A stretch of DNA of 39,187 nt from an uncultured OCS116 cluster bacterium (GCA_902632055.1 CACPAS010000010.1:1-39187); one strand, 5' to 3'. Numbered from the stretch's first letter, positions 15,744 through 25,348 are shown. Notes: generated by a model from the sequence alone, not told the origin. Made by a program: numbers and translations.

Positions 15744-17066
15744 GTGCAATTAAACATAGCAAAAATATACATATCTAGATTAATATTACTTTTTATAATT
15801 CTTAATCTATCTGCATGTGAGAGCATCATTAGGGGAAAAGAGTATATTCTTCCTGGCGAACGGGAAGATATATTAATTGGCTCGGCTAATATAAAATTAG
15901 CTGAAAGCTATGATATAATTCAATTATCGGAGCCTCTTGTAACAAAACGTTGGATATCTTCTGATAGAGAAACAACAAATAACAGAGATAATATTGCGTT
16001 CTCTGAGGAATTCATAAAAAAATGGTCAGTAAGCATTGGTCAAGGTTCAAGCTCACTCAGCCTATCTTCGGTGTCGCCTATATATATTGGCGACACTATA
16101 TTCACTGTCGATACTGAGAATACTATTTCATCTATAAATCCAAAGAATGGTGACATTAATTGGACAAAATCATTATTTCCGGAAGAAGAGGATCCTAAAA
16201 TTGGTTTTGGCGGCGGTTTATTTGCAAACTCAGGAATAATATTTTTTACAAATGGTTTTGGTGAATTATACGCCTTAGACCCTTATAATGGTGATATTCT
16301 CTGGAAGAATAGGGTTAATTCCCCTGTCAGAGCCGCCCCAATAGCGGATAACTCATTGGTATTTGTATTAAGTGTGGACAATAAAGTAAATGCGTTTGAT
16401 ATACAATCGGGGGATAAGAAGTGGGAATATTCATGGTTCTCTGACACAGCGGGTTTAGTGCAAACAAGTAACATGGCTATATTTGAAGATAATATAATTG
16501 TCCCCTATAAATCTGGTGAGGTTTTTGTGTTTAAAAAAAATAATGGAAATAGACTGTGGGCAGACTCGGTTAATAGAAAAAATATCAAAAATTCTCTCTC
16601 GCAAATTAAGGACATCACAGCAAGCCCAATAATATATGAGGATATATTGATAACAATAGGTTTCCAAGGACGGCTCATTGCTAATAATATAAATAATGGA
16701 TTTCGTATGTGGGAATTACCAATTTCATCTTCAGTCACCCCCATAGCATCAAATAATTATTTATTTATTGTGTCCAATGATAATATGCTTTTTGCGATTA
16801 ATATAGATAGCGGAGAAGTTTTATGGGTAGAAGATGTCAATACAAATTACGAATTTAAGAATGATAAAATTATATCTATACAGTTGCTGCAAAGCAGCCT
16901 CTACTTATTTTTATCATCAGGCAATCTTGTTATTTATGAACCGAGCACAGGGAAATTGACTGATGTCCTTCAAAATAAAATAGAAGCAACGTCAATCTCT
17001 CCAATTATTGTAAATAAGAATTTATATGTTATATCTAATGACGGTGAACTAATATCGTATAGATGA
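15744..17066 (+). CDS. bamB: Outer membrane assembly lipoprotein BamB
   Basis: A 440-residue lipoprotein of the beta-barrel assembly machinery. The signal peptide ends in an LSAC lipobox with the lipidated Cys25. The mature protein is a PQQ-like beta-propeller with repeated blade motifs such as GDTIFTVDTENTISSINPKNG, GELYALDPYNGDILWKN and NKVNAFDIQSGDKKWEY; about eight blades are expected. The start is a GTG at 15744; no ATG fits the signal peptide. It lies between the TPR gene and der, each nine bases away, a conserved order. Confidence 0.87.
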   Translation: MQLNIAKIYISRLILLFIILNLSACESIIRGKEYILPGEREDILIGSANIKLAESYDIIQLSEPLVTKRWISSDRETTNNRDNIAFSEEFIKKWSVSIGQGSSSLSLSSVSPIYIGDTIFTVDTENTISSINPKNGDINWTKSLFPEEEDPKIGFGGGLFANSGIIFFTNGFGELYALDPYNGDILWKNRVNSPVRAAPIADNSLVFVLSVDNKVNAFDIQSGDKKWEYSWFSDTAGLVQTSNMAIFEDNIIVPYKSGEVFVFKKNNGNRLWADSVNRKNIKNSLSQIKDITASPIIYEDILITIGFQGRLIANNINNGFRMWELPISSSVTPIASNNYLFIVSNDNMLFAINIDSGEVLWVEDVNTNYEFKNDKIISIQLLQSSLYLFLSSGNLVIYEPSTGKLTDVLQNKIEATSISPIIVNKNLYVISNDGELISYR

Positions 17067-17075
17067 AATATTATC

Positions 17076-18404
17076 ATGACTCCAAGAATAGTTTTAGCAG
17101 GCAGACCAAACGTTGGTAAATCTACTTTATTTAATAGATTGTATGGTAGAAGGAAAGCTTTAGTATCTGATATCTCTGGGTTAACAAGAGATTTCCGTGA
17201 AGAAGTAATAATCCTAAAAGATCGAGAATTTTTTCTTATTGATACGGCAGGGGTTTATGAGTCTGGATCAGATAGTTTATCCCAGTCCGTTGAAGATAAC
17301 GCCTTAAGAGTAATAAAAAATTCAGACCTATGCTTGTTTGTTGTTGACGCAAAATCTGGATTAACAACAAAAGATATTGAATTTGCTGATTATTTAAGAA
17401 GATCTGGTGTTATGACCGTTACGATAGTAAATAAATGCGAAAGTGGTTCATCAAGTTATAATATCTATGAATTTTTTGAACTAGGCTTTGGTGAACCTCT
17501 TGCAATATCGGCCGAGCATAATGTAGGTATAGGCAGCCTAATAGATAAAATTATAGAAGTAATACCATCAAATGTGATTAACGTCGAAAATGACTTAGGT
17601 GCCATCAATCTTGCTATAATAGGAAAACCAAATGTTGGTAAATCTACACTATTAAATTCTCTAATTGGCCATGAGCGAATGTTAACTGGTGACATTGCCG
17701 GAATAACAAGAGACTCGATTTCTAGTGATTGGGAATGGGATAGTAGAAAAATTAAACTTATAGATACCGCAGGTCTTCGCAGAAAATCTAAAGTATATCA
17801 AGATACTGAGAAACTCGCATATTTTGACTCAATAAAGACAATTAAATATTCCGATATTGTGATTCTATTAATTGATGCCATAGATTTCATCGATAAACAG
17901 GATTTGAGGCTTGCTGATCAAGTTTTAACAGAGGGGCGAGCTCTTCTCATTGTCTTCAATAAAATAGATTTAGTGAGGGATAAGACTCAATTTGACGATG
18001 ATTTGGGTAAGATCTTTTCAACAAATTTAATTCAGCTTGATAAAAAAAACATCCTAAAAATATCATCCATAAATGGTAGGGGCACAAAAGAAATGATGGA
18101 AAGAGTTATTCTCCTGTATGATGAATGGACAAAAAGAACCACGACAGCAAAGCTCAACACATGGCTAAATGAGGCAGTGCAAAAACATCAACCTCCCGCC
18201 AAATCTGGAAGAAGGGTGAAACTTAGATATATAACTCAAGCATCAGTTAAGCCACCTACATTTATTATATTTTCATCTGCGCCAGATGCTATTCCAAGTT
18301 CTTATCGCAAATATCTAATTAATGAACTGAGAAATGCCTTTGGATACAATTTATCACCGATTAGGATTCATTTTAGAAAGGGTGATAACCCCTATGTTAA
18401 TTAA
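17076..18404 (+). CDS. der: Ribosome biogenesis GTPase Der (EngA)
   Basis: A 442-residue protein with two GTPase domains in tandem and a C-terminal KH-like domain. P-loops GRPNVGKST (9-17) and GKPNVGKST (183-191), switch motifs LTRD and ITRD, and DTAG in both domains are intact. Der is needed for maturation of the 50S subunit. The two P-loops are coded by nearly the same 20 bases (17106-17125 and 17628-17647). Its TAA stop shares bases with the stop of the facing SDR gene. Confidence 0.97.
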   Translation: MTPRIVLAGRPNVGKSTLFNRLYGRRKALVSDISGLTRDFREEVIILKDREFFLIDTAGVYESGSDSLSQSVEDNALRVIKNSDLCLFVVDAKSGLTTKDIEFADYLRRSGVMTVTIVNKCESGSSSYNIYEFFELGFGEPLAISAEHNVGIGSLIDKIIEVIPSNVINVENDLGAINLAIIGKPNVGKSTLLNSLIGHERMLTGDIAGITRDSISSDWEWDSRKIKLIDTAGLRRKSKVYQDTEKLAYFDSIKTIKYSDIVILLIDAIDFIDKQDLRLADQVLTEGRALLIVFNKIDLVRDKTQFDDDLGKIFSTNLIQLDKKNILKISSINGRGTKEMMERVILLYDEWTKRTTTAKLNTWLNEAVQKHQPPAKSGRRVKLRYITQASVKPPTFIIFSSAPDAIPSSYRKYLINELRNAFGYNLSPIRIHFRKGDNPYVN

Positions 18405-19135
18405 ATAAGCTTTGTTGATTTCAACCAATCAACATATTTAATTAATTCACCATTGGCGAAATTTTGATTGAATACTATATCAAGAAAAAATTCGGATAGG
18501 TCCGATGGCTGAGTAATTTTTTCTTTATCTTCGCCAGGATATGCTTTTAGTCTTAGATTAGTATTCACGTCACCGGGATCAATCAAGTTAACTTTTATGT
18601 TTGTGCTTTGAATCTCCTTAGCGTAACTGTATACAATCTGCTCTAATGCTGCCTTTGATGCCGAATATAATCCCCAAAAAGGTTTTTTCTGATTGGTAAT
18701 ATCTGAAGTAGATACAAGAACTTGTGATTTTTTTGCTTTTCTCAAATACGGCTCAAATAATTTCAACAATATCACGTTTGATGTCAAATTTACTGCAAAA
18801 GTCTCATTCCACTCTTTCTCATCTATATGCGTAACCGGTGTAAGTCCTCGAAATGTTGCGGCATTTAAAAATAAGATATCCAGACGGTCAATTCTTTCGG
18901 ATAATTTCTCTTCCATATCTTTAATAAGATTAAATTCCATCAAATTAAATGGCACATTGATCACATCACAATTGTATCTAGCAAGATCATCATCCAGCAT
19001 CTCTAGTGCACTCTGTGAGCGACCAAGTGCTATAACTCTAGCATTATGTTTTCCGTATGTAATTGCAGCCTGTCTGCCGATTCCACTAGAAGCGCCAGTA
19101 ATCAATATATTCATTCCTTTAAAATCAACAGACAC
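18401..19135 (-). CDS. Short-chain dehydrogenase/reductase (YciK-like)
   Basis: A 244-residue Rossmann-fold NAD(P)-dependent oxidoreductase. The cofactor loop is TGASSGIG (13-20), the Asn-Ala-Ala motif is at 91-93, and the catalytic set is Ser144 region, Tyr157 and Lys161 in YSASK. It is the last gene of the minus-strand run, six bases after purF, as in other alphaproteobacteria. The substrate is unknown. Its stop shares the TTAA at 18401-18404 with the stop of der. Confidence 0.88.
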   Translation of the reverse strand: MSVDFKGMNILITGASSGIGRQAAITYGKHNARVIALGRSQSALEMLDDDLARYNCDVINVPFNLMEFNLIKDMEEKLSERIDRLDILFLNAATFRGLTPVTHIDEKEWNETFAVNLTSNVILLKLFEPYLRKAKKSQVLVSTSDITNQKKPFWGLYSASKAALEQIVYSYAKEIQSTNIKVNLIDPGDVNTNLRLKAYPGEDKEKITQPSDLSEFFLDIVFNQNFANGELIKYVDWLKSTKLI

Positions 19136-19141
19136 CTTAAT

Positions 19142-20587
19142 TTATTCCTCTAGGAGTGACAGTTGGCTAGTGTGATCCGAAATTTGTTCCATATCACTTA
19201 ATTTGGTTGGGTAGTCGCCGGTAAAACAATGATCTGTAAATTGCGGTACTTCGTTATTTCTTCCGCTATATCCTAATGCTTTATATAGACCCTCAATTGA
19301 TAAAAATTTCAGAGAATCACAGCCAATATAATCTTTCATTTCATCGATATTGTGTTTTGCAGCAAGCAAGCTATCCCTCTCAGGGGTATCAATTCCATAG
19401 TAATCGCTAAATTTTATAGGTGGTGATGCAATTCTTAAATGAACCTCTTTCGCGCCAGCGTCATAGAGCATTCTCACGATTTTTATGGATGTAGTACCCC
19501 TTACTAAGCTATCATCCAGAAGTATTATGCTCTTATTCTTGACCAATTCTGCATTAGCTGAATGCTTTAATCTTACTCCAAATTGTCTAATATTTTGAGT
19601 TGGTTCAATGAATGTCCTTCCTACATAATGATTTCGAATTAACCCATAATCAAAATTTATTTTGGATCCCTCAGAATACCCAAGTGCTGCTGGAACCCCG
19701 GAGTCTGGGACAGGAACAATAATTTCTGCTCTTATGCTATCTTCTTTTGAAAGCTGGTATCCAAGTTGTTTTCGTATTTCGTAGACGCTCTTACCTCCAA
19801 TTACGCTATGGGGCATTGCGAAGTAAATATATTCAAATATACATGGTCTTGGGTTTTGCTTTGGAAAAGGAAAATGGCTCTCTATTCCATCATCTGTAAT
19901 GACTATTACTTCGCCATTTTCTATTTCTCTAATAAACTCAGCACCAATAATATCCAGTGCACATGTCTCAGATGCTAGAATGTAGGATTTATTTAATTTT
20001 CCAAGAACCAAAGGTCTAATTCCAAGTGGATCCCTTGCACCAATCAGTTTTTTATTGGTCAGTGCCACAAGCGAGTAAGCTCCCTCTAAGTAACCTAGAG
20101 CATCGATAAATTTATCAATAAATTTTATTTTTTTACTTTTTGCTACCAAATGAAGTAGGACTTCTGTATCAGAGGTAGATTGAAAAATTGCCCCACTAGA
20201 AACTAGCTTCTCACGCAATAGCAGTGTGTTAGTTAGATTACCATTATGAGCAACACTGAATCCCCCCGTATCAAGGTCTGCATATAAGGGTTGTACATTC
20301 CTTAAGATCGTCTCCCCACGCGTTGAATAACGAACATGACCAATTGCAGAAATACCAGATAATTTTTCTATTATTGGTTGCTTTGTAAAATTATCTCCAA
20401 CAAGCCCAAGTCGCTTTTCGGATTGAAATTTATTACCATCAAAAGTTACAATTCCAACGGCCTCCTGACCGCGATGCTGTAACGCGTGTAACCCCAGCAC
20501 TGTTAATTGAGCTGCATCACCATGCCCAATAACCCCAAAAACTCCACATTCCTCTCTTAATCTATCGTCTATTAAATGATTATTCAT
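19142..20587 (-). CDS. purF: Amidophosphoribosyltransferase
   Basis: A 481-residue enzyme for the first step of purine synthesis, converting PRPP and glutamine to phosphoribosylamine. The N-terminal nucleophile Cys14 (EECGVFGV) follows a 13-residue propeptide that is removed. The PRPP-binding motif is IILLDDSLVRGTTS. Of the four cysteines that hold a 4Fe-4S cluster in the Bacillus enzyme, only those in CIFEYIYF and HCFTGDYPT remain; the others are replaced (SDYYGID and FTDH), as I recall in alphaproteobacterial enzymes, so no cluster is expected. It starts two bases after cvpA. Confidence 0.97.
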   Translation of the reverse strand: MNNHLIDDRLREECGVFGVIGHGDAAQLTVLGLHALQHRGQEAVGIVTFDGNKFQSEKRLGLVGDNFTKQPIIEKLSGISAIGHVRYSTRGETILRNVQPLYADLDTGGFSVAHNGNLTNTLLLREKLVSSGAIFQSTSDTEVLLHLVAKSKKIKFIDKFIDALGYLEGAYSLVALTNKKLIGARDPLGIRPLVLGKLNKSYILASETCALDIIGAEFIREIENGEVIVITDDGIESHFPFPKQNPRPCIFEYIYFAMPHSVIGGKSVYEIRKQLGYQLSKEDSIRAEIIVPVPDSGVPAALGYSEGSKINFDYGLIRNHYVGRTFIEPTQNIRQFGVRLKHSANAELVKNKSIILLDDSLVRGTTSIKIVRMLYDAGAKEVHLRIASPPIKFSDYYGIDTPERDSLLAAKHNIDEMKDYIGCDSLKFLSIEGLYKALGYSGRNNEVPQFTDHCFTGDYPTKLSDMEQISDHTSQLSLLEE

Positions 20588-20589
20588 AT

Positions 20590-21159
20590 CTAACTATTTG
20601 GTATTTCAATATTATTAAGGTTGAGTTTCTCTTCAATATTTTCAAAATTTATGTTATCCATTATTACACTCGGGTTCTCAGGTAAATAGCGGTAAATTCT
20701 CTCTTTGCTTGACTCAAGATGATCATAAAAAATCGATTTACTTAACCAGTCGGGTTCATTTGGATCAAATAGCCACGTCAAGCCAATGAATAGAAGCATT
20801 ATGATTAAATAACCTCTAATAAAACCAAAGCAAATTCCAAATATCCTGTCCAAAATACCAATATTACTCTTGAGAACAAGTTTGGATACTTTCGATGAAA
20901 TGAATGCGCTAATAATCAATGCAATAACAAAAACAATACCCACCAGTAAAGAGTGAGCAAGCCAATCAGGCTGTAATATTCCGCTTGCAAAAGAACGCGA
21001 TTGGTCGTTGGTATAGGCTAGAAACGAAGCTATCGCTGCGACAAACCATGATAGGATTGAAAGGGTTTCCCTTGTAAAACCTCTCAACATAGCAAAAAAT
21101 GATGATAAGAATAATAAAAGTAAAAGTATCGTGTCAAAAAAAGAAATCGCGTCAGTCAT
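20590..21159 (-). CDS. cvpA: CvpA family membrane protein
   Basis: A 189-residue inner-membrane protein with four hydrophobic segments and a polar C-terminal tail. The SFFAMLRGFTRETLSILSW segment and DRIFGICFGFIRGYLI match the CvpA family, known from the E. coli purF operon and linked to colicin V production and bile or envelope stress resistance. It sits between mlaF and purF with gaps of two to three bases, so co-translation is likely. Its molecular activity is not established. Confidence 0.87.
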   Translation of the reverse strand: MTDAISFFDTILLLLLFLSSFFAMLRGFTRETLSILSWFVAAIASFLAYTNDQSRSFASGILQPDWLAHSLLVGIVFVIALIISAFISSKVSKLVLKSNIGILDRIFGICFGFIRGYLIIMLLFIGLTWLFDPNEPDWLSKSIFYDHLESSKERIYRYLPENPSVIMDNINFENIEEKLNLNNIEIPNS

Positions 21160-21162
21160 TAT

Positions 21163-21924
21163 TTAATCATTTAGGTTTATTTTAATAGGTCCCTCAGATT
21201 TACCATTGATAAATTGATCAACATATGGATTTTGAGAGTCATTTATATCTTTTGCATCTCCGGTCCATATCACATTACCCTCATAAAGCATGGAGATCTT
21301 ATCAGCTATTTTTCTTGCACTTTCCATGTCATGTGTAATTGTAATTGCGGTTGCCCCAACTTCTTCAATGACCTCATTGATCAGATCATTGATAATATCA
21401 GCCATAATTGGATCAAGCCCAGTGGTAGGTTCGTCAAAAAATAGAATTTCTGGGGTTCGAGCAATCGCTCTCGCGAGTGCAACTCTTTTTTGCATTCCAC
21501 CCGATAGCTCCGATGGATATAAGTCTAATACTGTTGAGTCTAGACCAACTTTTCTTAATTTATCAACTGCAATATCCTTGAGATTGTCTGTTTTTTCGCC
21601 AATCTTTTTTATTCCAAATGTAATATTTTCTTGAACATTCAAGCTATCAAATAGGGCGGCACCCTGAAATAACATACCAATTTTGCTGTGAAAATCTGTA
21701 TCTGCACGACTTTTTTTATCCAGTATAAGTTCATTAAAATATATTTCGCCGTTATCAGGCTCTATAAGACCTAAAATACACTTTAATAGTACAGATTTTC
21801 CAGTACCAGATCCGCCAATGATTACCTGAGATTTATTTCGTTCAATATTGATTGACAGATTATTTAAAACAGATTTATCACCGAAAGATTTTGATAAGTT
21901 TTTTATTTTCAGTATATGATCCAT
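21163..21924 (-). CDS. mlaF: ABC transporter ATP-binding protein MlaF
   Basis: A 253-residue ATPase of the phospholipid transport (Mla) system. Walker A GGSGTGKS is at 37-44, the signature LSGGMQKRVALARA precedes Walker B ILFFDEPTTGLDP, and the TITHDM switch histidine follows. GGSGTGKSVLLK is the MlaF-specific form. It partners with MlaE, which is five bases upstream. The complex keeps lipid asymmetry of the outer membrane by moving phospholipids between membranes. No MlaD-type MCE protein is adjacent. Confidence 0.92.
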   Translation of the reverse strand: MDHILKIKNLSKSFGDKSVLNNLSINIERNKSQVIIGGSGTGKSVLLKCILGLIEPDNGEIYFNELILDKKSRADTDFHSKIGMLFQGAALFDSLNVQENITFGIKKIGEKTDNLKDIAVDKLRKVGLDSTVLDLYPSELSGGMQKRVALARAIARTPEILFFDEPTTGLDPIMADIINDLINEVIEEVGATAITITHDMESARKIADKISMLYEGNVIWTGDAKDINDSQNPYVDQFINGKSEGPIKINLND

Positions 21925-21929
21925 TTAAC

Positions 21930-22718
21930 TTAATTCGTAAATACAAGTGAGGTTAATATATAATTTGATGCTAGTATCAAAATTGAAGCAGAAACGACTG
22001 CCAGCGTTGTCGACCTGCCTACTCCTTGCGCGCCTCCAGTAGATTTATATCCGTGATAGCAGCCCATAAAAGCGACAATGAAGCCAAAGACAGCAGCTTT
22101 AATAAGACCCGACATAACATCGCGTAGCTCTATAATATCTAGTGTATTTTTTATATAGCTTTGCTCAATAAATCCAAGACTTTTTGTTCCAACAACAAAG
22201 CCACCCATGATTCCAATAATATCAGCAATAATTACCAATATTGGGAGGCTTATTACGGCTGCAAGCACCCGGGGCACAACAAGGTATTTCATTGGATTTG
22301 TTGACAGAGTAACAAGTGCATCAATTTGTTCTGTTACTCTCATTGTTGCAATTTCTGCTGAAATTGACGCTGAAACTCTCCCTGCTAGCATTAATCCTGC
22401 TATTACAGGACCCAACTCTCTGGTAATTCCAAGGGCAACAATTGAAGCAACAATATTTTCGGCGTTAAATCTTGATCCCCCAACATATATCTGTAATGCC
22501 AATACACCGCCTGTAAAAAACGCCGTAAGACCAATCACAGGTAGTGAATTGTAACCAATTCTAACCAATTGACTCAATAATGATTTAATATAAATAGGGG
22601 GTGTTATTAGGCATAGAACAAAATCATAAAAGAAAACTGCAATACTGCCAATACTTGCGCATATCCTTAAAAAAGACCTGCCTATTGCTTCTGGAATAAT
22701 ATAAATATATCTATTCAT
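21930..22718 (-). CDS. mlaE: MlaE family phospholipid ABC permease
   Basis: A 262-residue inner-membrane permease of the MlaE/YrbE family. GYNSLPVIGLTAFFTGGVLALQ, ITRELGPVIAGLMLAGRVSASISAEIATMRVTEQIDAL (seen as two parts) and the C-terminal GYKSTGGAQGVGRSTT are all family hallmarks. Its start overlaps the end of alr by eight bases. It would form a heterocomplex with MlaF and an MCE protein. Confidence in the family is high; which MCE subunit it uses is unknown. Confidence 0.93.
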   Translation of the reverse strand: MNRYIYIIPEAIGRSFLRICASIGSIAVFFYDFVLCLITPPIYIKSLLSQLVRIGYNSLPVIGLTAFFTGGVLALQIYVGGSRFNAENIVASIVALGITRELGPVIAGLMLAGRVSASISAEIATMRVTEQIDALVTLSTNPMKYLVVPRVLAAVISLPILVIIADIIGIMGGFVVGTKSLGFIEQSYIKNTLDIIELRDVMSGLIKAAVFGFIVAFMGCYHGYKSTGGAQGVGRSTTLAVVSASILILASNYILTSLVFTN

Positions 22719-23817
22719 ATTTATAGTGCTTTTTGACTCTTGAGTTTAATCTTGTCAGTATTTCGTAGCTTATTGTACCAGCATTTTTAGCTAAGGTATC
22801 AATATTTTGATTTGATCCAATTATTTCTACAAAATCACCCCTCTTAACATCACTTTTCATATCTGTGATGTCAATTGCAACAATATCCATGGAAACTCTA
22901 CCCAATATTGGTGTGGCAGTATCATCAATGTAAAACTTTCCACCAGATTGATGATTCGTCGATTTTAATGACCATGGAAGGCCATCAGCATAACCAAATT
23001 CTACAAGCGCAATCCTGATGTCTTTGATGGCTCTGTATGAAGCCCCATATCCGATTGTTGAGCCGGCTTTTATATCTTTTATTTGTATTATAGGAGCATA
23101 TAATTCGATGGCAGACTCTAACCAACTCGATGACTCATTTTCATTATACCCACAATAAAGGCTAATACCTGGTCTAACCATATCAAGTAGAAAAGATTTA
23201 TCTCTAAAAATTGCGGCCGAATTTGCGATCGTTTTTTTTATCCCGATAAATCTATTGGTCAATTTTAATAGCTTATTAAGTTGTTTCTCAGGCAATTTGG
23301 ACTCAGGGTCTTCGGCAGTCGATAGATGTGACATTATTAAGTCGATATTGTCTCCATTAATTGATAATTTATCAATTTCATCGTCGTCAAAACCAAGTCT
23401 TGAGAACCCAGTATCAAAGTGTAGGGCAATGCGATGTTCTGTCCTTACTTCAGTATTTTCATTATATTCGGCAAGCTCGGCAGAACTTCCAATAACAGGC
23501 GTAATTTTATTAGAAATATACTCTTTTGTCATGGACGGCTTTAGTCCATTTAGTGCATAAATGATATAATCATATGAACCAAAAATATCCCTTAATCTGA
23601 TCCCTTCATACAGATCTGATACAAAAAAATATTTACATCCTGAGTTTTTTAGAGTGACTGCAACTTCTTCGAGACCTAGACCATAGGCATCAGCTTTCAC
23701 TGTGGCAGCGCAAATAGATCCTCCAATCATTGCACTAATTTTACGATAATTATTAGATATAGAGGCAAGGTTTACATTCATAAATGCTGATAACATGTTT
23801 TGAGAGTCATCATTCAT
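22711..23817 (-). CDS. alr: Alanine racemase
   Basis: A 368-residue PLP enzyme making D-alanine for peptidoglycan. The PLP lysine is Lys41 in ATVKADAYGLG, and the catalytic Tyr lies in GYGASYRA of the C-terminal beta domain, with GRVSMDIVAIDIT near the end. The N terminus is about ten residues longer than the shortest possible start; an internal ATG at residue 8 or 13 is a possible start. It lies 30 bases after dnaB and overlaps mlaE. Confidence 0.95.
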   Translation of the reverse strand: MNDDSQNMLSAFMNVNLASISNNYRKISAMIGGSICAATVKADAYGLGLEEVAVTLKNSGCKYFFVSDLYEGIRLRDIFGSYDYIIYALNGLKPSMTKEYISNKITPVIGSSAELAEYNENTEVRTEHRIALHFDTGFSRLGFDDDEIDKLSINGDNIDLIMSHLSTAEDPESKLPEKQLNKLLKLTNRFIGIKKTIANSAAIFRDKSFLLDMVRPGISLYCGYNENESSSWLESAIELYAPIIQIKDIKAGSTIGYGASYRAIKDIRIALVEFGYADGLPWSLKSTNHQSGGKFYIDDTATPILGRVSMDIVAIDITDMKSDVKRGDFVEIIGSNQNIDTLAKNAGTISYEILTRLNSRVKKHYKYE

Positions 23818-23847
23818 TTTTCATTAATAACCTTAGCTATATCAAAT

Positions 23848-25335
23848 TTATTCAAATCTCTCTGGAAGCTTATCATCTGATGTGTAGTCACTAAAGCGTG
23901 TTACAGAGCCATCAAAATACATATCAATTACCGGTGTTGGTCCGTGTCTGTTCTTTCCTATAATTACTTGGGCTTTTTGGTGAACTTCTTCCATACTTTC
24001 TTGCCATTGAATATATTCCTCTGTTCCCTCTCTTGGCTGTTTTTTTTCTAGATAATATTCTTCTCTGTATAAAAACATTACAATATCAGCATCTTGTTCT
24101 ATGGAACCAGACTCTCTCAAATCAGAGAGTAGTGGTTTTTTATCATCTCTGCTCTCAACTTGTCTTGAAAGTTGAGAAAGGGCTATTATCGGAATATTTA
24201 ACTCTTTGGCAAGCGCTTTCAAACTTTGGGTAATCTCAGATAATTCCTGCACCCTATTCTCGTTGTATCTTCTATTGCTAGATGTAAGTAACTGAAGGTA
24301 ATCAATTATGAGGATGCCTAAATTATTTTGCCTCTTTAATTTACGTGCTCGGGCAATTAATTGTCCGATACTAATCCCGCCTGTTTCATCAATGAATAGT
24401 GGAATATCTTGAAGCTTTCGTGCGACATCAATAAGTTTATCGTATTCAATATTTGAGATTTGACCCTTACGAATTTTTTCTGAGGACACGGATGTTTGCT
24501 CAGATATAATTCTTGTTGCAAGCTGCGATGAAGACATTTCTAGTGAAAAAAAACCAACAACTGCTCCCTGACCAGGCTTTTTCTCATTATCTTTGTCATT
24601 TGCATTAAAAGCGTTAGCAATGTGAAAGGCAATATTTGTAGCAAACGCTGTTTTACCCATTGATGGTCTGCCTGCAATAATCAGAAGGTCAGATGATTGC
24701 AGACCGCCGAGAACTTTATCAAGATCTTTGAAGCCGCTTGATAATCCGGAGACCTGACCGTCTTTATGATATGCACTTGCCGCTGTATCGATTGCCTCCG
24801 TTAATGCCGTAGAAAAATTTTTAAAATCATTTCCATATTTTTCATCTTCAGCAAGTGAATATAATTTTTGCTCAATGTATTCGAGGTGATCAAATGGTGT
24901 CATATCAGCGGGTGGTGAATAAGATATATTGACAACATCATTCCCAAGATCGATCAGATTCCTCCATGTGTATAAATGACGAATGATTTGCCCATACTCT
25001 TCAATATTTATTATTGAGGAGGCCTCGGCGGCAAGTTCAATTAAATATTTGCTTCCTTCAATCTCTTCAAATCTCTCATCATTATCGATTTGAGTTTTTA
25101 ATGTTATTGGCGAGGCAAGTTTGTTTAATAAAATAAGTTTAGAAATATTTTCAAAAATTATACCGTGAATGTGTTCAAAGAAATGTTCAACCTTTAAATA
25201 ACCTGATATTTTATCAAACAAGTCATTATTGACCAATAATGCACCAAGTAATTGCTGTTCTGCATCTAAATTATGTGGGAGCTGCCTGAACTCATTTTCG
25301 GAATTGCCAGCTATATTTTGAATTATTGATGTCAT
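23848..25335 (-). CDS. dnaB: Replicative DNA helicase DnaB
   Basis: The 495-residue hexameric helicase that unwinds DNA at the fork. I start it at the ATG at 25335 (MTSIIQNI); the frame extends 30 residues upstream but those are hydrophobic, AT-driven and not part of the family. The N-terminal domain includes LPHNLDAEQQLLGALL, and the RecA-like motor has Walker A GRPSMGKT near residue 222, GVVGFFSLEMSS-type strand, IIDYLQLL (Walker B) and SQLSRQVE. No intein or other insertion interrupts it. Confidence 0.97.
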   Translation of the reverse strand: MTSIIQNIAGNSENEFRQLPHNLDAEQQLLGALLVNNDLFDKISGYLKVEHFFEHIHGIIFENISKLILLNKLASPITLKTQIDNDERFEEIEGSKYLIELAAEASSIINIEEYGQIIRHLYTWRNLIDLGNDVVNISYSPPADMTPFDHLEYIEQKLYSLAEDEKYGNDFKNFSTALTEAIDTAASAYHKDGQVSGLSSGFKDLDKVLGGLQSSDLLIIAGRPSMGKTAFATNIAFHIANAFNANDKDNEKKPGQGAVVGFFSLEMSSSQLATRIISEQTSVSSEKIRKGQISNIEYDKLIDVARKLQDIPLFIDETGGISIGQLIARARKLKRQNNLGILIIDYLQLLTSSNRRYNENRVQELSEITQSLKALAKELNIPIIALSQLSRQVESRDDKKPLLSDLRESGSIEQDADIVMFLYREEYYLEKKQPREGTEEYIQWQESMEEVHQKAQVIIGKNRHGPTPVIDMYFDGSVTRFSDYTSDDKLPERFE

Positions 25336-25342
25336 ATTAAAA

Positions 25343-25348
25343 TTTATA
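25343..25348 (-). promoter_or_regulatory. Candidate -10 element for dnaB, leaderless arrangement
   Basis: On the minus strand TATAAA lies seven bases before the dnaB ATG, and no Shine-Dalgarno sequence precedes that start. A weak CTGTAA is 18 bases further upstream. If used, dnaB would be made from a leaderless message within the ribosomal-protein operon. Support is modest because this gap is AT-rich. Confidence 0.3.

Noticed and set aside
17106-17647. Near-identical 20-base direct repeat within der
   Set aside because: The copies encode the P-loops of the two duplicated GTPase domains (PNVGKST); this is expected protein conservation and not a mobile or regulatory repeat.
18693-19175. 160-residue plus-strand open frame antisense to the SDR gene
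   Set aside because: The opposite strand encodes a complete SDR with all catalytic motifs; this frame has no domain and no ribosome site.
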